Of a stretch of 64,000 nt of DNA, positions 1-8,494 are shown piece by piece. Location of the stretch: the NCBI RefSeq assembly GCF_008639165.1, contig NZ_CP029197.1:5088001-5152000 (forward strand), given 5' to 3'. A program made the position numbers and the translations under genes. The notes below the pieces were generated by a model that did not search any database, was not told where the DNA came from, and saw only the letters and a list, made by a program, of their open reading frames with translations. Every line of letters begins with the position of its first letter. Position 1 is the first letter of the stretch. The DNA is from Streptomyces venezuelae ATCC 10712. GTDB lineage: Bacteria; Actinomycetota; Actinomycetes; Streptomycetales; Streptomycetaceae.

Positions 1-29
1 TTCAAGTGGCGGCAGTCAGGCAGCTGCGG

Positions 30-659
30 CTACGTCCGGGTCCAGCCGTTGGCGAAGTCGCAGTGGAGATCCGTCCAGCGGCGAAGGTCGGCGGGGGTGT
101 GGCTGGGGTAGCCGAGGCGGGCCGCGCCCTTGGTCCATTCGTCCCAGAGGCCGTTGGGTTCCGTGAAGCGGGTGGCGTGGTGGGTGCCGAGGTGTGCGTC
201 GAGGCGGAGGAGGGCGCCCAGGGCGGCGGGCTGGTCGTAGTGGAGGTCGGTGCGGGGGAGGTAGTAGTCGAGGTAGGCGGTGAGGATCTCGGCGTCGGCC
301 TGTGTGCCGAAGCGGGCCAGGGCGAAGCAGTAGGCGCCGCCGGAGTAGCAGACCTCGCTGGCCAGGAGCAGGTCGCCGATGCGTGCCCGGAACCGTTCGC
401 GGCGGTCGACGCCGATCAGCCAGGCGGCGGTGAGGCGCGAGCGCCACTCGTACCCGAGGAGGGCTTCCAGTTCCTCGTCGTTGATCGCGGCGGCGTCAGC
501 GATCAAGTGCCGGGTGAAGCGGGTGGTGTGCCACCACCGGGGGCCCAGGAACCGTCCGCCGTTCAGTACGAGGTAGCGCGGGAGGCCGCCGTACATCCTC
601 GTCACGTAACTCTCGACCACATGGCCGTAGCCGACTTCCTCGGGGCGCTGGGATGGCAT
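30..659 (-). CDS. DUF6000 family protein
   Basis: Protein of 209 residues matching, from memory, the DUF6000 family of unknown function. The core carries the stretch LEALLGYEWRSRLTAAWLIG followed by a helical region and a C-terminal WTDLHCDFANGW motif. A paralogue at 7734-8453 shares this core (ALLAYEWRSRFTAAWLIGVD) and the same C-terminal motif. The ATG start lies 3 nt after the stop codon of the HEAT-repeat gene, and it is the last gene of an apparent three-gene operon with the HEAT-repeat and CPCC proteins. No signal peptide or membrane segment is visible, so it is probably cytoplasmic. The role is unknown. Small helical proteins in such clusters are sometimes immunity-like, but no toxin is adjacent. 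Confidence 0.85.
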   Translation of the reverse strand: MPSQRPEEVGYGHVVESYVTRMYGGLPRYLVLNGGRFLGPRWWHTTRFTRHLIADAAAINDEELEALLGYEWRSRLTAAWLIGVDRRERFRARIGDLLLASEVCYSGGAYCFALARFGTQADAEILTAYLDYYLPRTDLHYDQPAALGALLRLDAHLGTHHATRFTEPNGLWDEWTKGAARLGYPSHTPADLRRWTDLHCDFANGWTRT

Positions 660-662
660 CGG

Positions 663-1394
663 TCACCTTTCCGGGTAGAGGTCGGTACGGTCGATCCAGG
701 TGGGGGCGACGAAGATGTTGTCGCCGACGGGGGCTTCTGCGGCTTCCAGGAGGGACCAGGTGCGGGACTCATCGACCAGGTGCTCCCAGGGCGCCGTCCA
801 GTCGAGTTCCCAGTCCAGGGCGGAGCCGGAGACGCCGTATGTGCGGTCAGCTTCCACTCGCCAGAACTGGGAGTAGAGGATCACCTGGGCGTGGTCGGCC
901 AGGTCGTTGATGATGTCGGTGAGGTGGGTTGAGGGCCAGCCCGGGGCGTCGTCCGCAGCTGTGGGGCGTAGGCGTGCGGTGAGCGGTGGGACGACCTGGG
1001 TTCGTGCGCCGAGTTCGGTCAGCGCCCAGCGGATGCCTTCCGGCTCGCTCCAGTCCGGTGGTGTCGCCCGTTCCAGGCAGGCGCGGTAGGCGCGGCGTAC
1101 GGGCTCGACCGCGCCGTCGATCTTCAGGCTCGCCAGGGCCATCGCCGCCCATTCCCGGACGGTGGGGTCGTCGCTGCCCAGAAGGGCGATCAGAGCGGGG
1201 CCGCAGCGTGGGTCCGCCACCTCTTCGAAGACCTCGATGGCGGTCAGCTGTCCGAAGCCGCCGAGGGTGGGCAGGCCGTCGATGATGGCGGGTATGGCAT
1301 CGGAGCCGATGCCGATCAGTTCCGCGCGGGCGTCGTACGACGGGCCGGTCGAGTCGTCGAGCTGCTGGATGAGTCTCTCGATGTGGGCGCTCAC
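663..1394 (-). CDS. HEAT-repeat domain protein
   Basis: Predicted 243-residue soluble protein. The N-terminal ~110 residues look like HEAT/armadillo-type helical repeats, including a segment VADPRCGPALIALLGSDDPT and VREWAAMALASL, typical of PBS-lyase-like HEAT units. The C-terminal half has no family I recognise. I chose the GTG start at 1394 because it overlaps the stop of the upstream CPCC gene by 4 nt (GTGA), the usual sign of translational coupling. A longer in-frame extension upstream is an arginine/proline-rich shadow of the CPCC gene. It sits between the CPCC gene and the DUF6000 gene in one operon. HEAT repeats mediate protein-protein contacts, and the partner is unknown. Confidence 0.8.
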   Translation of the reverse strand: MSAHIERLIQQLDDSTGPSYDARAELIGIGSDAIPAIIDGLPTLGGFGQLTAIEVFEEVADPRCGPALIALLGSDDPTVREWAAMALASLKIDGAVEPVRRAYRACLERATPPDWSEPEGIRWALTELGARTQVVPPLTARLRPTAADDAPGWPSTHLTDIINDLADHAQVILYSQFWRVEADRTYGVSGSALDWELDWTAPWEHLVDESRTWSLLEAAEAPVGDNIFVAPTWIDRTDLYPER

Positions 1395-1771
1395 GGGTGG
1401 TCCCGGCGCCAGAAAGTGGGGAGCCACCAGCAGAGCACCGAGTGGTCGTCGGGCCACGGGGCGCGGTCCTCGGCCGCCCAGTCCTCGAAGGAGTCGCGTG
1501 TCAGGTCGATGGGGCGCCAGGCGGGGTCGAGCGGCTCGTCCTCGGCCGGCGGGCGGACGTACCGCCTGCCGTGCTCGTCGCAGGCGCCGAAGTCCTGGTA
1601 ATTGCGCTGGGCCTCGATCAGGGAGACCTTGTTCGCCCCGCCGCTCATGGTCGGCCAGCGGAACTGGGCCCCGTCGTCCTCCCAGAAGCAGACGGGGCAG
1701 ATCTCGTACGAGCTGGGCATCGCGCTCAGCACGCGGTGTCCGCAGCACGGGCAGGGGTAGGAGTCGCTCAC
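1391..1771 (-). CDS. CPCC family cysteine-rich protein
   Basis: Protein of 126 residues that begins with YPCPCCGHRVL and a second cysteine pair in YEICPVCFWEDDG, together giving a CPCC...CPVC zinc-ribbon-like site within the first 35 residues. This is the hallmark of the CPCC cysteine-rich family. The second half holds a segment VSLIEAQRNYQDFGACDEHG seen in the same family. It is the first gene of an operon with the HEAT-repeat gene (4-nt overlap) and DUF6000. The function is not established; the cysteines most likely bind a metal. The 155-nt gap upstream up to 1926 presumably holds the operon promoter. Confidence 0.88.
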   Translation of the reverse strand: MSDSYPCPCCGHRVLSAMPSSYEICPVCFWEDDGAQFRWPTMSGGANKVSLIEAQRNYQDFGACDEHGRRYVRPPAEDEPLDPAWRPIDLTRDSFEDWAAEDRAPWPDDHSVLCWWLPTFWRRDHP

Positions 1772-1926
1772 CTGCGCAGTTTCGTTGCGGGGTCGGCCGG
1801 TGCGCCATGGAATTCTCGGCCTCGGCGCCCCTGGGCAGTCCGCAGTCAGTCGTTGTCACCGTGCTGGACGGGTGCTGGATCAGCACTTCCGGAACCGTGT
1901 TCTCGCGAGTCCGCCCTGTGTCCTCG

Positions 1927-2586
1927 TCACGTCGCCGTAGTCGCCGGCGTCTCTTCGTCAGTCCACTCGGCGCAGTACTCGATGTGGATTTCGCGGGCTT
2001 TGCCCAGGATGCCGGCGTTTGCGTGGAGTTGGGTGCAGTAGTGGTGGGTGCCGGTGTGGGTGGGGCCCTGGTGGGCGATGGCTAGGAAGAGGTGGGCGGT
2101 TTCGTGGAAGACCTTCGCGCTGCCGGTCATGAAGAGTGTTCCTGCGCGTACGTGTTCGTGGAGCAGGTCGCGGTTCTCCCGGTGGTGGCGTGTCCCGGGG
2201 GCGGTCGCAGGGGGGTTCGCTTCGGGCAGGTTCGCCGTGTGGGGGCGGCCGGGGGCCAGCCGGGCTCGTACCTCCTTCCAGCGCGACGGGGCGAACTGGA
2301 GCGAGTGGTGCAGGAGTACGAGGTCGAGCCGGGCGCCCGCGGGGTCCGGTACGGCCCGGTCCGGCGAGCGGGGGGTGCGCAGGGGTATGTGGATCAGTGA
2401 GCGGGGCGAGCGGGCGGCGAGGGTCCACAGTGCGGCGATGCTCCGCGCGGCTTCCTGGTCGAGGTAGGCGCCGAGGTACCGGTCGTGGTCGACGAGCACG
2501 GCGCGGGGCAGCGGCCGGGCGGGCCGGACCACTCTGAACTCGTCCGCGCCCGTGCGGGCCCGGTGGATGACGACGGGAAGCTTCAC
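1927..2586 (-). CDS. Hypothetical protein with an HExxH motif
   Basis: A 219-residue protein I do not recognise. It has a GTG start at 2586, preceded by a GAGAAGG-like ribosome site, and is divergent from the cupin gene. The C-terminal third contains FHETAHLFLAIAHQ, an exact HExxH pattern, in a histidine-rich context (GPTHTGTHHYC), ending with EIHIEYCAEW. HExxH is the zinc-binding motif of many metalloproteases, but nothing else supports a protease and the match could be chance. No signal peptide or transmembrane segment is visible. Much of the frame overlaps long alternative frames on both strands, so the gene call itself is moderately certain. Confidence 0.6.
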   Translation of the reverse strand: MKLPVVIHRARTGADEFRVVRPARPLPRAVLVDHDRYLGAYLDQEAARSIAALWTLAARSPRSLIHIPLRTPRSPDRAVPDPAGARLDLVLLHHSLQFAPSRWKEVRARLAPGRPHTANLPEANPPATAPGTRHHRENRDLLHEHVRAGTLFMTGSAKVFHETAHLFLAIAHQGPTHTGTHHYCTQLHANAGILGKAREIHIEYCAEWTDEETPATTAT

Positions 2587-2695
2587 GCCGCGACCTTCTC
2601 ATCCCTTCCGCCGGTGGAATACGGCGGGCCCGGGCCGGTTGATCAAGGTGAGGCCCTGCGCTTCCGGCAGGGCCGTCGAACCAAGGGGGATCCCG

Positions 2696-3187
2696 ATGTC
2701 GTACCCGGAGTATCCGGAGCAGGTCTACCACCGCGAGGAGGGCGAGGTCAGTGCGGTCTTCCGGACCGTCGACACGCCGCCCGAGTTCGGGGTCGCGGGC
2801 AAGGACGCGATCCACTACCTCGCCACCAAGGCGTCCACCCAGGGGGAGTTCGGGCTCTACCGGGTGGAGATGAGCGCCCGGGCCGGCGGGCCCAAGACGC
2901 ACTTCCACAAGACGATCTCCGAGTCGTTCTTCGTGCTCGACGGTACGGTCCGGCTCTTCGACGGCGAGGGCTGGGTCGACGCGAAGAAGGGTGACTTCCT
3001 GTACGTGCCGCAGGGCGGGCTGCACGCCTTCCGCAACGACTCGGACGCGCCCGCCGAGATGCTGATGATCTTCGCGCCCGGTGCTCCCCGTGAGGAGTAC
3101 TTCGAGGGGCTCGCCGCCATGGCGGACGCCACCGACGAGGAGCGCGCCGAGTTCTTCGTACGGCACGACTCCTATTTCGTGGAGTAG
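2696..3187 (+). CDS. Cupin domain protein
   Basis: A 163-residue single-domain cupin. The first cupin motif is visible as KTHFHKTISESFFVLDGTV, with two histidines and a glutamate as likely metal ligands, and the second as VPQGGLHAFRN, with the third histidine. The start is the ATG at 2696, preceded by AAGGGGGAT. An upstream in-frame extension has no ribosome site. Proteins of this size are often dioxygenase- or isomerase-like, but the substrate cannot be told from sequence. It is monocistronic, divergent from the HExxH protein. Just after the coding region the sequence TAGGGG repeats three times, beginning at the stop codon. Confidence 0.88.
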   Translation: MSYPEYPEQVYHREEGEVSAVFRTVDTPPEFGVAGKDAIHYLATKASTQGEFGLYRVEMSARAGGPKTHFHKTISESFFVLDGTVRLFDGEGWVDAKKGDFLYVPQGGLHAFRNDSDAPAEMLMIFAPGAPREEYFEGLAAMADATDEERAEFFVRHDSYFVE

Positions 3188-3204
3188 GGGTAGGGGTAGG
3201 GGTA
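3185..3204 (+). repeat. TAGGGG hexamer x3
   Basis: Three perfect tandem copies of TAGGGG start at the cupin stop codon and end in TA. The G-rich strand could in principle form a G-quadruplex in the 3' UTR, since three G4 runs are present and a fourth is missing. Probably a simple slippage repeat. Confidence 0.7.
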
Positions 3205-3286
3205 CCCGTCGACCCGCCCGCCGCCCCGCCCCGCCCCCGCTGCGGGCATACTTTCGGCCGGAATCGTCGTCAGGGAGGGGCGGGCC

Positions 3287-3757
3287 TTGAAGCTTGCCGA
3301 GGCGTTGGTGTTGCGGGCGGATGCCGCTCGGCGGGTCGAGCAGCTGCGGGCCCGGGTGGTCGGCAGTGCCCGGTACCAGGAGGGTGAGGAGCCCGCCGAG
3401 GACGCCGGCGCGCTGCTGGCCGAGGCCGGCGAGGTCCTCGGTGAGCTGGAGGACCTGATCCGGCGGATCAACCGGACGAACGCCCATGCCGTCGTCGAGG
3501 GCGGGGGCACGCTCACCGACGCGTTGGCGCGGCGCGATGTGCTGCGGCTGCGGCACTCCGTCGTCACGTCGGCGGCGGACGCCGCCGCGGGCCGCGACCA
3601 GCACGGGGCGGTGCGGCAGCTGCGGTCCGAGCTGAAGATGCTGTCGGCGCTTCCCGTGGCGCCCCTGCGGGCGCAGGCCGACGTCCTGGCGCGGGAGATC
3701 CGCGAGGTCGACGTGCTGATCCAGCGGTCGAACTGGGAGGTCGATCTGCTGGACTGA
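3287..3757 (+). CDS. DIP1984 family protein
   Basis: A 156-residue all-helical protein resembling the DIP1984 (septicolysin-like) family: MKLAEALVLRADAARR at the N-terminus, the central INRTN motif and the C-terminal REVDVLIQRSNWEVDL are typical. The start codon is TTG at 3287, preceded by GGGAGGGG. The length matches the family. Function is unknown; no export signal is seen. It stands alone between the cupin gene and the tRNA-like remnant near 3.86 kb. Confidence 0.85.
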   Translation: MKLAEALVLRADAARRVEQLRARVVGSARYQEGEEPAEDAGALLAEAGEVLGELEDLIRRINRTNAHAVVEGGGTLTDALARRDVLRLRHSVVTSAADAAAGRDQHGAVRQLRSELKMLSALPVAPLRAQADVLAREIREVDVLIQRSNWEVDLLD

Positions 3758-3850
3758 GCGAGTAGCCGGACGTGGAGCAGGTAGTCGTTCCGAAGGCGTG
3801 CACAAGCCGAGACCGGCGGTCGATCCGGTCACCGTGGTGCGTGGGGAGCA

Positions 3851-3880
3851 GCGCAGGGGTTCGATTCCCCGTCATACACA
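3851..3880 (+). other. tRNA T-arm-like remnant
   Basis: The stretch reads as a tRNA T-arm: GGGG stem, TTCGATT loop, CCCC stem, followed by bases like the 3' side of an acceptor stem. I found no matching 5' acceptor half, D-arm or anticodon arm upstream. It may be a leftover of a tRNA gene or an old attachment site, or coincidence. No integrase lies in the window. Confidence 0.35.
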
Positions 3881-4049
3881 GCCGCTCAGCACAGCGCACG
3901 GGTGACGGTGCACAGCGCACAGTTCATCACCATGTGCAGATTCGGACGGCGAGGGCGGGATCGGGGATCTCCACGTCACGGGCGACCCCTCCACCCCACG
4001 TATCCTCGAGAGCTGGGGAAACGGGGTGAGGGATCGCGGAGGTGTACTG

Positions 4050-6719
4050 GTGGAGTTCCGGCTGCTCGGCTCCGTTGCGCTGGTGACGGAGGACGGGGAC
4101 GTAGCCCTGGGGCCCGCCAAACGGTCCACCCTCCTGGCCATGCTCCTGCTCCGGCCCAACAGCGCCGTGAACGTCCAGCAGCTGATCGACGCGCTGTGGG
4201 AGGAGGAGCCGCCCACCCACGCCAAGACCGTGCTGCAGGGGCATGTGTCGCGGCTGCGGGCGCTGCTCGCCGAGCACGGCTCGGAGGCGTACGGGGTCGA
4301 GCTGGCCACGCAGGGTTCGGCGTACGTGCTGCGGATGCCGGAGTCCCTGGTGGACGCGCACCGCTTCGAGGAGCTCGTGTCGCTCGCCGGGGTCCAGCGG
4401 CAGCCCGCGGACGCGGTGCGGATGCTGCGGGAGGCCCTGTCGTACTGGCAGGGGCCCGCGCTCACCGGCACCGTCCACAGCAGGCCCCTGGAGGCGGCCG
4501 CCGGCGGTCTCGAAGAGCTGCGGCTCACCTCGGTGGAGGCGCTGGCGGAGGCGTACGGGGCGCTCGGCGAGCATGCGAGGGCCGCCGCCGTGCTCCGTAC
4601 CGAGGCCGTCGCGCACCCCCTGCGGGAGTCCCTCGCGGCGGCGTTGATGCTGGCCCTGGGCCGTTCGGGCCGTCAGTCGGACGCGATCGACTGGTACCAC
4701 CGCACCCGGCGGCTGCTCGCCGAGGAGCTGGGCGTCGACCCGGGGGAGACGCTCAGCGAGGCGTACGCGACGCTGCTCCGCTCCGCGGGGCCCGTGACCG
4801 TGCCCCGCTCCGCCGCCCCGGCCGCCGACCCCGCCGCCGCGCCCGCCGCCGTTCCGGTGCCGGAGGGGCTGCCGAGGGCGCCGCGCGGGTTCACCGGGCG
4901 CGGCGCCGAGATCGCCGCTCTGGACCGGGCCGCACGGGGCGGTGACGGGCCGGTCTGTCTCGTCACCGGGCCCGCCGGGGTGGGCAAGACGGCCTTCGCC
5001 GTGCACTGGGCGTACGAGCGCCGCGCCGACTTCCCCGACGGCCGGCTCTTCGCCGATCTGCGGGGCTTCAGCGACACCTCGCCGCCCGAGACCGCCGCCG
5101 TCCTGCGCGAGTTCCTCCTCGCGCTCGGCGTGCAGCCGCAGCGCGTTCCGGAGACCGTCGAGGCCAGGGGGGCGCTGTTCCGTTCCCTCACCGCCGGCCG
5201 CCGGCTGCTCGTCCTCCTCGACAACGCCCGCTCGTCCGAGCAGGTCAGGCCGCTGCTGCCCGGCGGCGACCACTGCGCGACCCTGGTCACCAGCCGGGAC
5301 CGGCTCAGCGGCCTCATCGCCTCCGACGCGGCCCGGCCGGTGCCGCTCGGGCACCTTCCGCCGGCCGATTCGGCGGCCCTGCTCGCCACCGTCCTCGGCC
5401 GGACGCGGGTCGCCGCCGAACCCGCGGCCGCCGCCCGCATCGCCGGTCTCTGCGACGGTCTGCCGCTCGCGCTGCGGGTGACGGCGGCCCGCCTCGCGGA
5501 ACGCCCGCAGTGGACGCTCGACGCGATGGTCGGCGAACTCGCCGACGAGCAGGGCAGGCTGACGCTGCTCGACGTCGAGGACCGTGGCGTGTCCGCCGCG
5601 CTGCACCTCACGGTGCAGCAGCTGCCCGAGTCCGCCGCCCGGCTGTTCCGCGCGATCGGCCTGCACACCGGCTCCGACCTGGACCGGTTCGCGGCGGGCG
5701 CGCTCGCCGGGACGTCCCCGACCCAGGCCTCCGTCGACCTTGACCGGCTCGCCGCCGCGCATCTGCTCACCGAGGCGGTGCCCGGCCGCTGGACGCCGCA
5801 CGACCTGGTGCGCCTCTACGCCCGCCATCTCGCCGAGGGGGCCGACCCGGAGGGGCTGCGGCGGCTCGTCGACCACTACTTGTTCACGGGGCTCGCGGCC
5901 GACGCCGCCGCCGAACCGGGCTCCCAGCCCTGCTACTCGCTGCCCGCCGACGTCCGCCGCCCCGCCGCGACCCGCGAGTTCGAGGACCGTACGGCGGCCC
6001 TCGACTGGTACGTGGCCGAGCGCGCGGCCCTGGAGGGCGCGGTCACCGCCGCGGCCTCCCTCGGCCTGCACGACCGGGCCTGGCGGCTGTCGCTGGTGCA
6101 GTGGCCGCTGATGCTCATGCGGATCGGGGACGGCTGGACGCCGCTCCTGGAGGCCGGACTCGCCTCGGCGGAGCACGTCGGCGACCTCGACGCGCAGTCG
6201 CGGGTGCGGGCGCTGCTCGGCTGGATCCTGCACGAGGAGGGCCGGGACGCCGAGGCGCTCGTCCACCTGGAGAAGGCGCCCGGTCTCGCCGCGCGGGCGG
6301 GCGACACGATCAGCGAGGCCATCGCGTACGTCAACCACGCGGCCGTCCTGGACGCCGTCGGGGAGCACGAGCGGGCCGGGCTGCTCATGCTCCACGCGGT
6401 CTCGCTCGCCGACCGCACGGGCCATCCGTCCACCCAGGTGCTGACCCTCCAGCACCTCGCGGGGCACTGCATGGAGGCGGGGGACTACGAGGCCGCGCTC
6501 GCGCACACCCTTCGCGCCGGGGAACTCGTCGCACCCGACGCGGTCGTCGTCCAGGCCCAGCTGCAGATCGTGAAGGGCGAGGCGCTGGCCGGAATCGGCC
6601 GCCATGCGGAAGCCGCTGACCAGCTGGAACGCGCGATCGTGGCGTCGGAAGCGGCCGGTTTCGCCGAGGGTTCCGCGCGGGCGGCGGCCCGGCTCTCACG
6701 CCTGTCAGCGGATCGTTAG
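4050..6719 (+). CDS. AfsR/SARP family transcriptional regulator
   Basis: A large regulator of 889 residues. Residues 1-90 form the OmpR-like winged helix of SARP proteins (VEFRLLGSVALV...LQGHVSRLRALL), followed by a bacterial transcriptional activator domain to about 245. An alanine/proline linker leads to an NB-ARC/STAND ATPase with Walker A GPAGVGKTA near residue 306 and LFADLRGF downstream. The C-terminal third is TPR-like helices. I chose GTG 4050 because GGAGG sits 7 nt upstream; a GTG at 4026 lacks a site. Such proteins activate secondary-metabolite or developmental genes. No cluster is adjacent, so the target is unknown. The upstream 290 nt hold no gene. Confidence 0.92.
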   Translation: MEFRLLGSVALVTEDGDVALGPAKRSTLLAMLLLRPNSAVNVQQLIDALWEEEPPTHAKTVLQGHVSRLRALLAEHGSEAYGVELATQGSAYVLRMPESLVDAHRFEELVSLAGVQRQPADAVRMLREALSYWQGPALTGTVHSRPLEAAAGGLEELRLTSVEALAEAYGALGEHARAAAVLRTEAVAHPLRESLAAALMLALGRSGRQSDAIDWYHRTRRLLAEELGVDPGETLSEAYATLLRSAGPVTVPRSAAPAADPAAAPAAVPVPEGLPRAPRGFTGRGAEIAALDRAARGGDGPVCLVTGPAGVGKTAFAVHWAYERRADFPDGRLFADLRGFSDTSPPETAAVLREFLLALGVQPQRVPETVEARGALFRSLTAGRRLLVLLDNARSSEQVRPLLPGGDHCATLVTSRDRLSGLIASDAARPVPLGHLPPADSAALLATVLGRTRVAAEPAAAARIAGLCDGLPLALRVTAARLAERPQWTLDAMVGELADEQGRLTLLDVEDRGVSAALHLTVQQLPESAARLFRAIGLHTGSDLDRFAAGALAGTSPTQASVDLDRLAAAHLLTEAVPGRWTPHDLVRLYARHLAEGADPEGLRRLVDHYLFTGLAADAAAEPGSQPCYSLPADVRRPAATREFEDRTAALDWYVAERAALEGAVTAAASLGLHDRAWRLSLVQWPLMLMRIGDGWTPLLEAGLASAEHVGDLDAQSRVRALLGWILHEEGRDAEALVHLEKAPGLAARAGDTISEAIAYVNHAAVLDAVGEHERAGLLMLHAVSLADRTGHPSTQVLTLQHLAGHCMEAGDYEAALAHTLRAGELVAPDAVVVQAQLQIVKGEALAGIGRHAEAADQLERAIVASEAAGFAEGSARAAARLSRLSADR

Positions 6720-6824
6720 CGGTACGCAAGCGGGACGGCAGCGCGGCAGCGGAAGCTGGATACACAGCAGCACGGATCACCGGATCCGACCGCTCCGACC
6801 ACCGCTCCACGGGGGAGAACCACC

Positions 6825-7610
6825 ATGCGTACCCACAAGTCGACCGTCCTGGCCGCCGCCGCCCTCACCGTCCTCTCGCTCGGACTGACCGCCTGCGGCG
6901 GCGGTGACGACGCCTCCGGCGCCAAGGACGCGGGCAGCGCGAGCTCCTCGCAGCAGGCCGCGACGTCCGGCAACGGCGCCGCCGCCGGCGGCACCGCCGA
7001 CCAGACCGCCACGCAGAACGGCTCGGGTTCCACCGGCGGCTCCACGAGCACCGGCGGCTCGACGACCACCGGCGGCAGCGGCACCAAGGCCTCCACGGCC
7101 GGCGCCACGTCCGGTTCCACCGGCGGCACCAAGGCCGGCTCCACCGGCTCCACCGGCGGCAGCGGTACGAAGGCCTCCGCGCCCGCCTGCGCCTACGGCG
7201 ACATCAAGGTGACGGCGGCGAAGGCGGACGAGGTCCCGACCGAGCACATCGTCCTCACCGCCACCAACACCTCCGGCCGCGCCTGCACGCTGCTCAAGTA
7301 CCCGCTGATCGCGTTCGGCGACATCCAGACCGCCAAGGACGTCCCGGCCGTCTCGAAGAGCAAGCCGGCCGCGCCGATCGTGGTGCAGCCCGGCGCGCCC
7401 GCGTACGCCAACGTGCGCATCTCGTCCGGTGGCGTCCACGAGGACAACAAGGTCGTGAACAGCTTCAACGTGAACCTCTTCGCCCCGCAGGGCCCGGCCG
7501 AGGGCAGCATCGTCGTCAAGGCCCCGGCGGGCGGCCTGGCCGTCGACGACGCCGTCGCGAAGACGGGTTACTGGACGTACGAGCTCCGCAACGGCGCCGA
7601 CGAGTTCTGA
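6825..7610 (+). CDS. DUF4232 domain lipoprotein
   Basis: Secreted lipoprotein of 261 residues: a signal peptide with lipobox LTAC places the lipidated cysteine at 24. Residues 27 to about 122 are a disordered Gly/Ser/Thr/Ala linker built from imperfect GGSTSTGGSTTTGG and GTKAST units. Residues 123-261 match the DUF4232 domain (CAYGDIKV at its start, TNTSGRACTL, then the immunoglobulin-like tail VAKTGYWTYELRNG). Monocistronic, with a GGGGGAG ribosome site before ATG. Probably a cell-envelope protein; its ligand is unknown. The low-complexity linker may reach through the peptidoglycan. Confidence 0.9.
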   Translation: MRTHKSTVLAAAALTVLSLGLTACGGGDDASGAKDAGSASSSQQAATSGNGAAAGGTADQTATQNGSGSTGGSTSTGGSTTTGGSGTKASTAGATSGSTGGTKAGSTGSTGGSGTKASAPACAYGDIKVTAAKADEVPTEHIVLTATNTSGRACTLLKYPLIAFGDIQTAKDVPAVSKSKPAAPIVVQPGAPAYANVRISSGGVHEDNKVVNSFNVNLFAPQGPAEGSIVVKAPAGGLAVDDAVAKTGYWTYELRNGADEF

Positions 7611-7707
7611 TCGGCACTGTCCGGCTCTGATCGGCAGCGCGCTGCTCCGAGCCTGCCCCTGGCCGCGGCCCCGGGCCCTGGCTCCGGCCCGGGTCCGCTT
7701 CGGCCGT

Positions 7708-7738
7708 GTGACCGGCTCAGCCGCGTGACCGGCTCAGC
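7708..7738. repeat. Direct repeat GTGACCGGCTCAGC x2
   Basis: Two perfect 14-bp copies (7708-7721 and 7725-7738) lie 3 nt apart at the 3' end of the DUF6000-like gene; the second copy contains that gene's stop codon. Likely a small slippage duplication. Confidence 0.7.
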
Positions 7739-8453
7739 GCCAGGTCCAGCCGTCCGCGAAGTCGCACCGGAGGTCCGTCCAGTGGCGCTGGGCCTCCGGG
7801 GTCCAGTACGGGTCGCCGTGGAGGTGGGGCAGCGCGTCGACCCACTCGTCCCAGAGGCCGCCGGGCGCCGTGAAGCGCTCGGCGTACGAGGTGCCGAGTC
7901 CGGCGTCGAGCCGGAGCAGGGCGCCGAGGACCGGGGCCTGGTCGTAACGGAGTTCCGTACGGGGCAGGTACCGGTCCAGGTAGGCGGCGAGGAGTTCGGC
8001 GTCCGCGCGGGTGCCGAGGCGGGCGAGGGCGAAGGCGTAGCCCGCGCCGGCGAAGCAGACCTCGCCGGCCAGGAGGAGCTCGCCGATCCGGTCCCGGAAG
8101 GACGCCCGGCGGTCCACCCCGATCAGCCAGGCGGCCGTGAACCGCGACCGCCACTCGTAGGCGAGCAGCGCGTCCAGTTCCGCGTCGGTGATCGCCGCCG
8201 CGTCCTCGATGACGAGGCGGGCGAAGCGGTGGCGCGGCGGCTGGTCGGGCCGGAGGTACCGGCCGCCCTTGAGCTCCATGTAGCGGGGCCGGCCCTCGTC
8301 CCGCACGGTCACGTACCGCTCGACGACGTGGGGGTGGTCGCCCTCGCGCGGATCGCGCAGGACGACCCGCCCCACGGCGCCCGCCGAGTGGGCCGCCACG
8401 CCGGTGACGACACGGTCGCCCCCGCTGCTCCGGGCCTGCTCGTCGCTCGTCAT
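7734..8453 (-). CDS. DUF6000 family protein (second copy)
   Basis: A 239-residue paralogue of the protein at 30-659: shared blocks include EWRSRFTAAWLIGVDRR, GEVCFAG.GYAFALARLG and the C-terminal HWTDLRCDFADGW. It has about 30 extra N-terminal residues. The ATG at 8453 was chosen; the frame stays open upstream, but that part is a shadow of the neighbouring PLP-enzyme gene. It lies 41 nt downstream of the threonine-synthase-like gene in the same direction, so the two may be co-transcribed. Function unknown. Two copies 7 kb apart in different contexts suggest an old duplication or independent acquisition. Confidence 0.85.
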   Translation of the reverse strand: MTSDEQARSSGGDRVVTGVAAHSAGAVGRVVLRDPREGDHPHVVERYVTVRDEGRPRYMELKGGRYLRPDQPPRHRFARLVIEDAAAITDAELDALLAYEWRSRFTAAWLIGVDRRASFRDRIGELLLAGEVCFAGAGYAFALARLGTRADAELLAAYLDRYLPRTELRYDQAPVLGALLRLDAGLGTSYAERFTAPGGLWDEWVDALPHLHGDPYWTPEAQRHWTDLRCDFADGWTWR

Positions 8454-8494
8454 GGGCACAGTCTCCCGGTTCGTCAGGGGCGCCGTCTCCCCGT

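Noticed and set aside
3927..6605. An 892-codon open frame antisense to the AfsR/SARP gene.
   Set aside because: Composition is Arg/Gly/Pro/Gln-rich with no domain; the plus-strand gene is complete and well supported.
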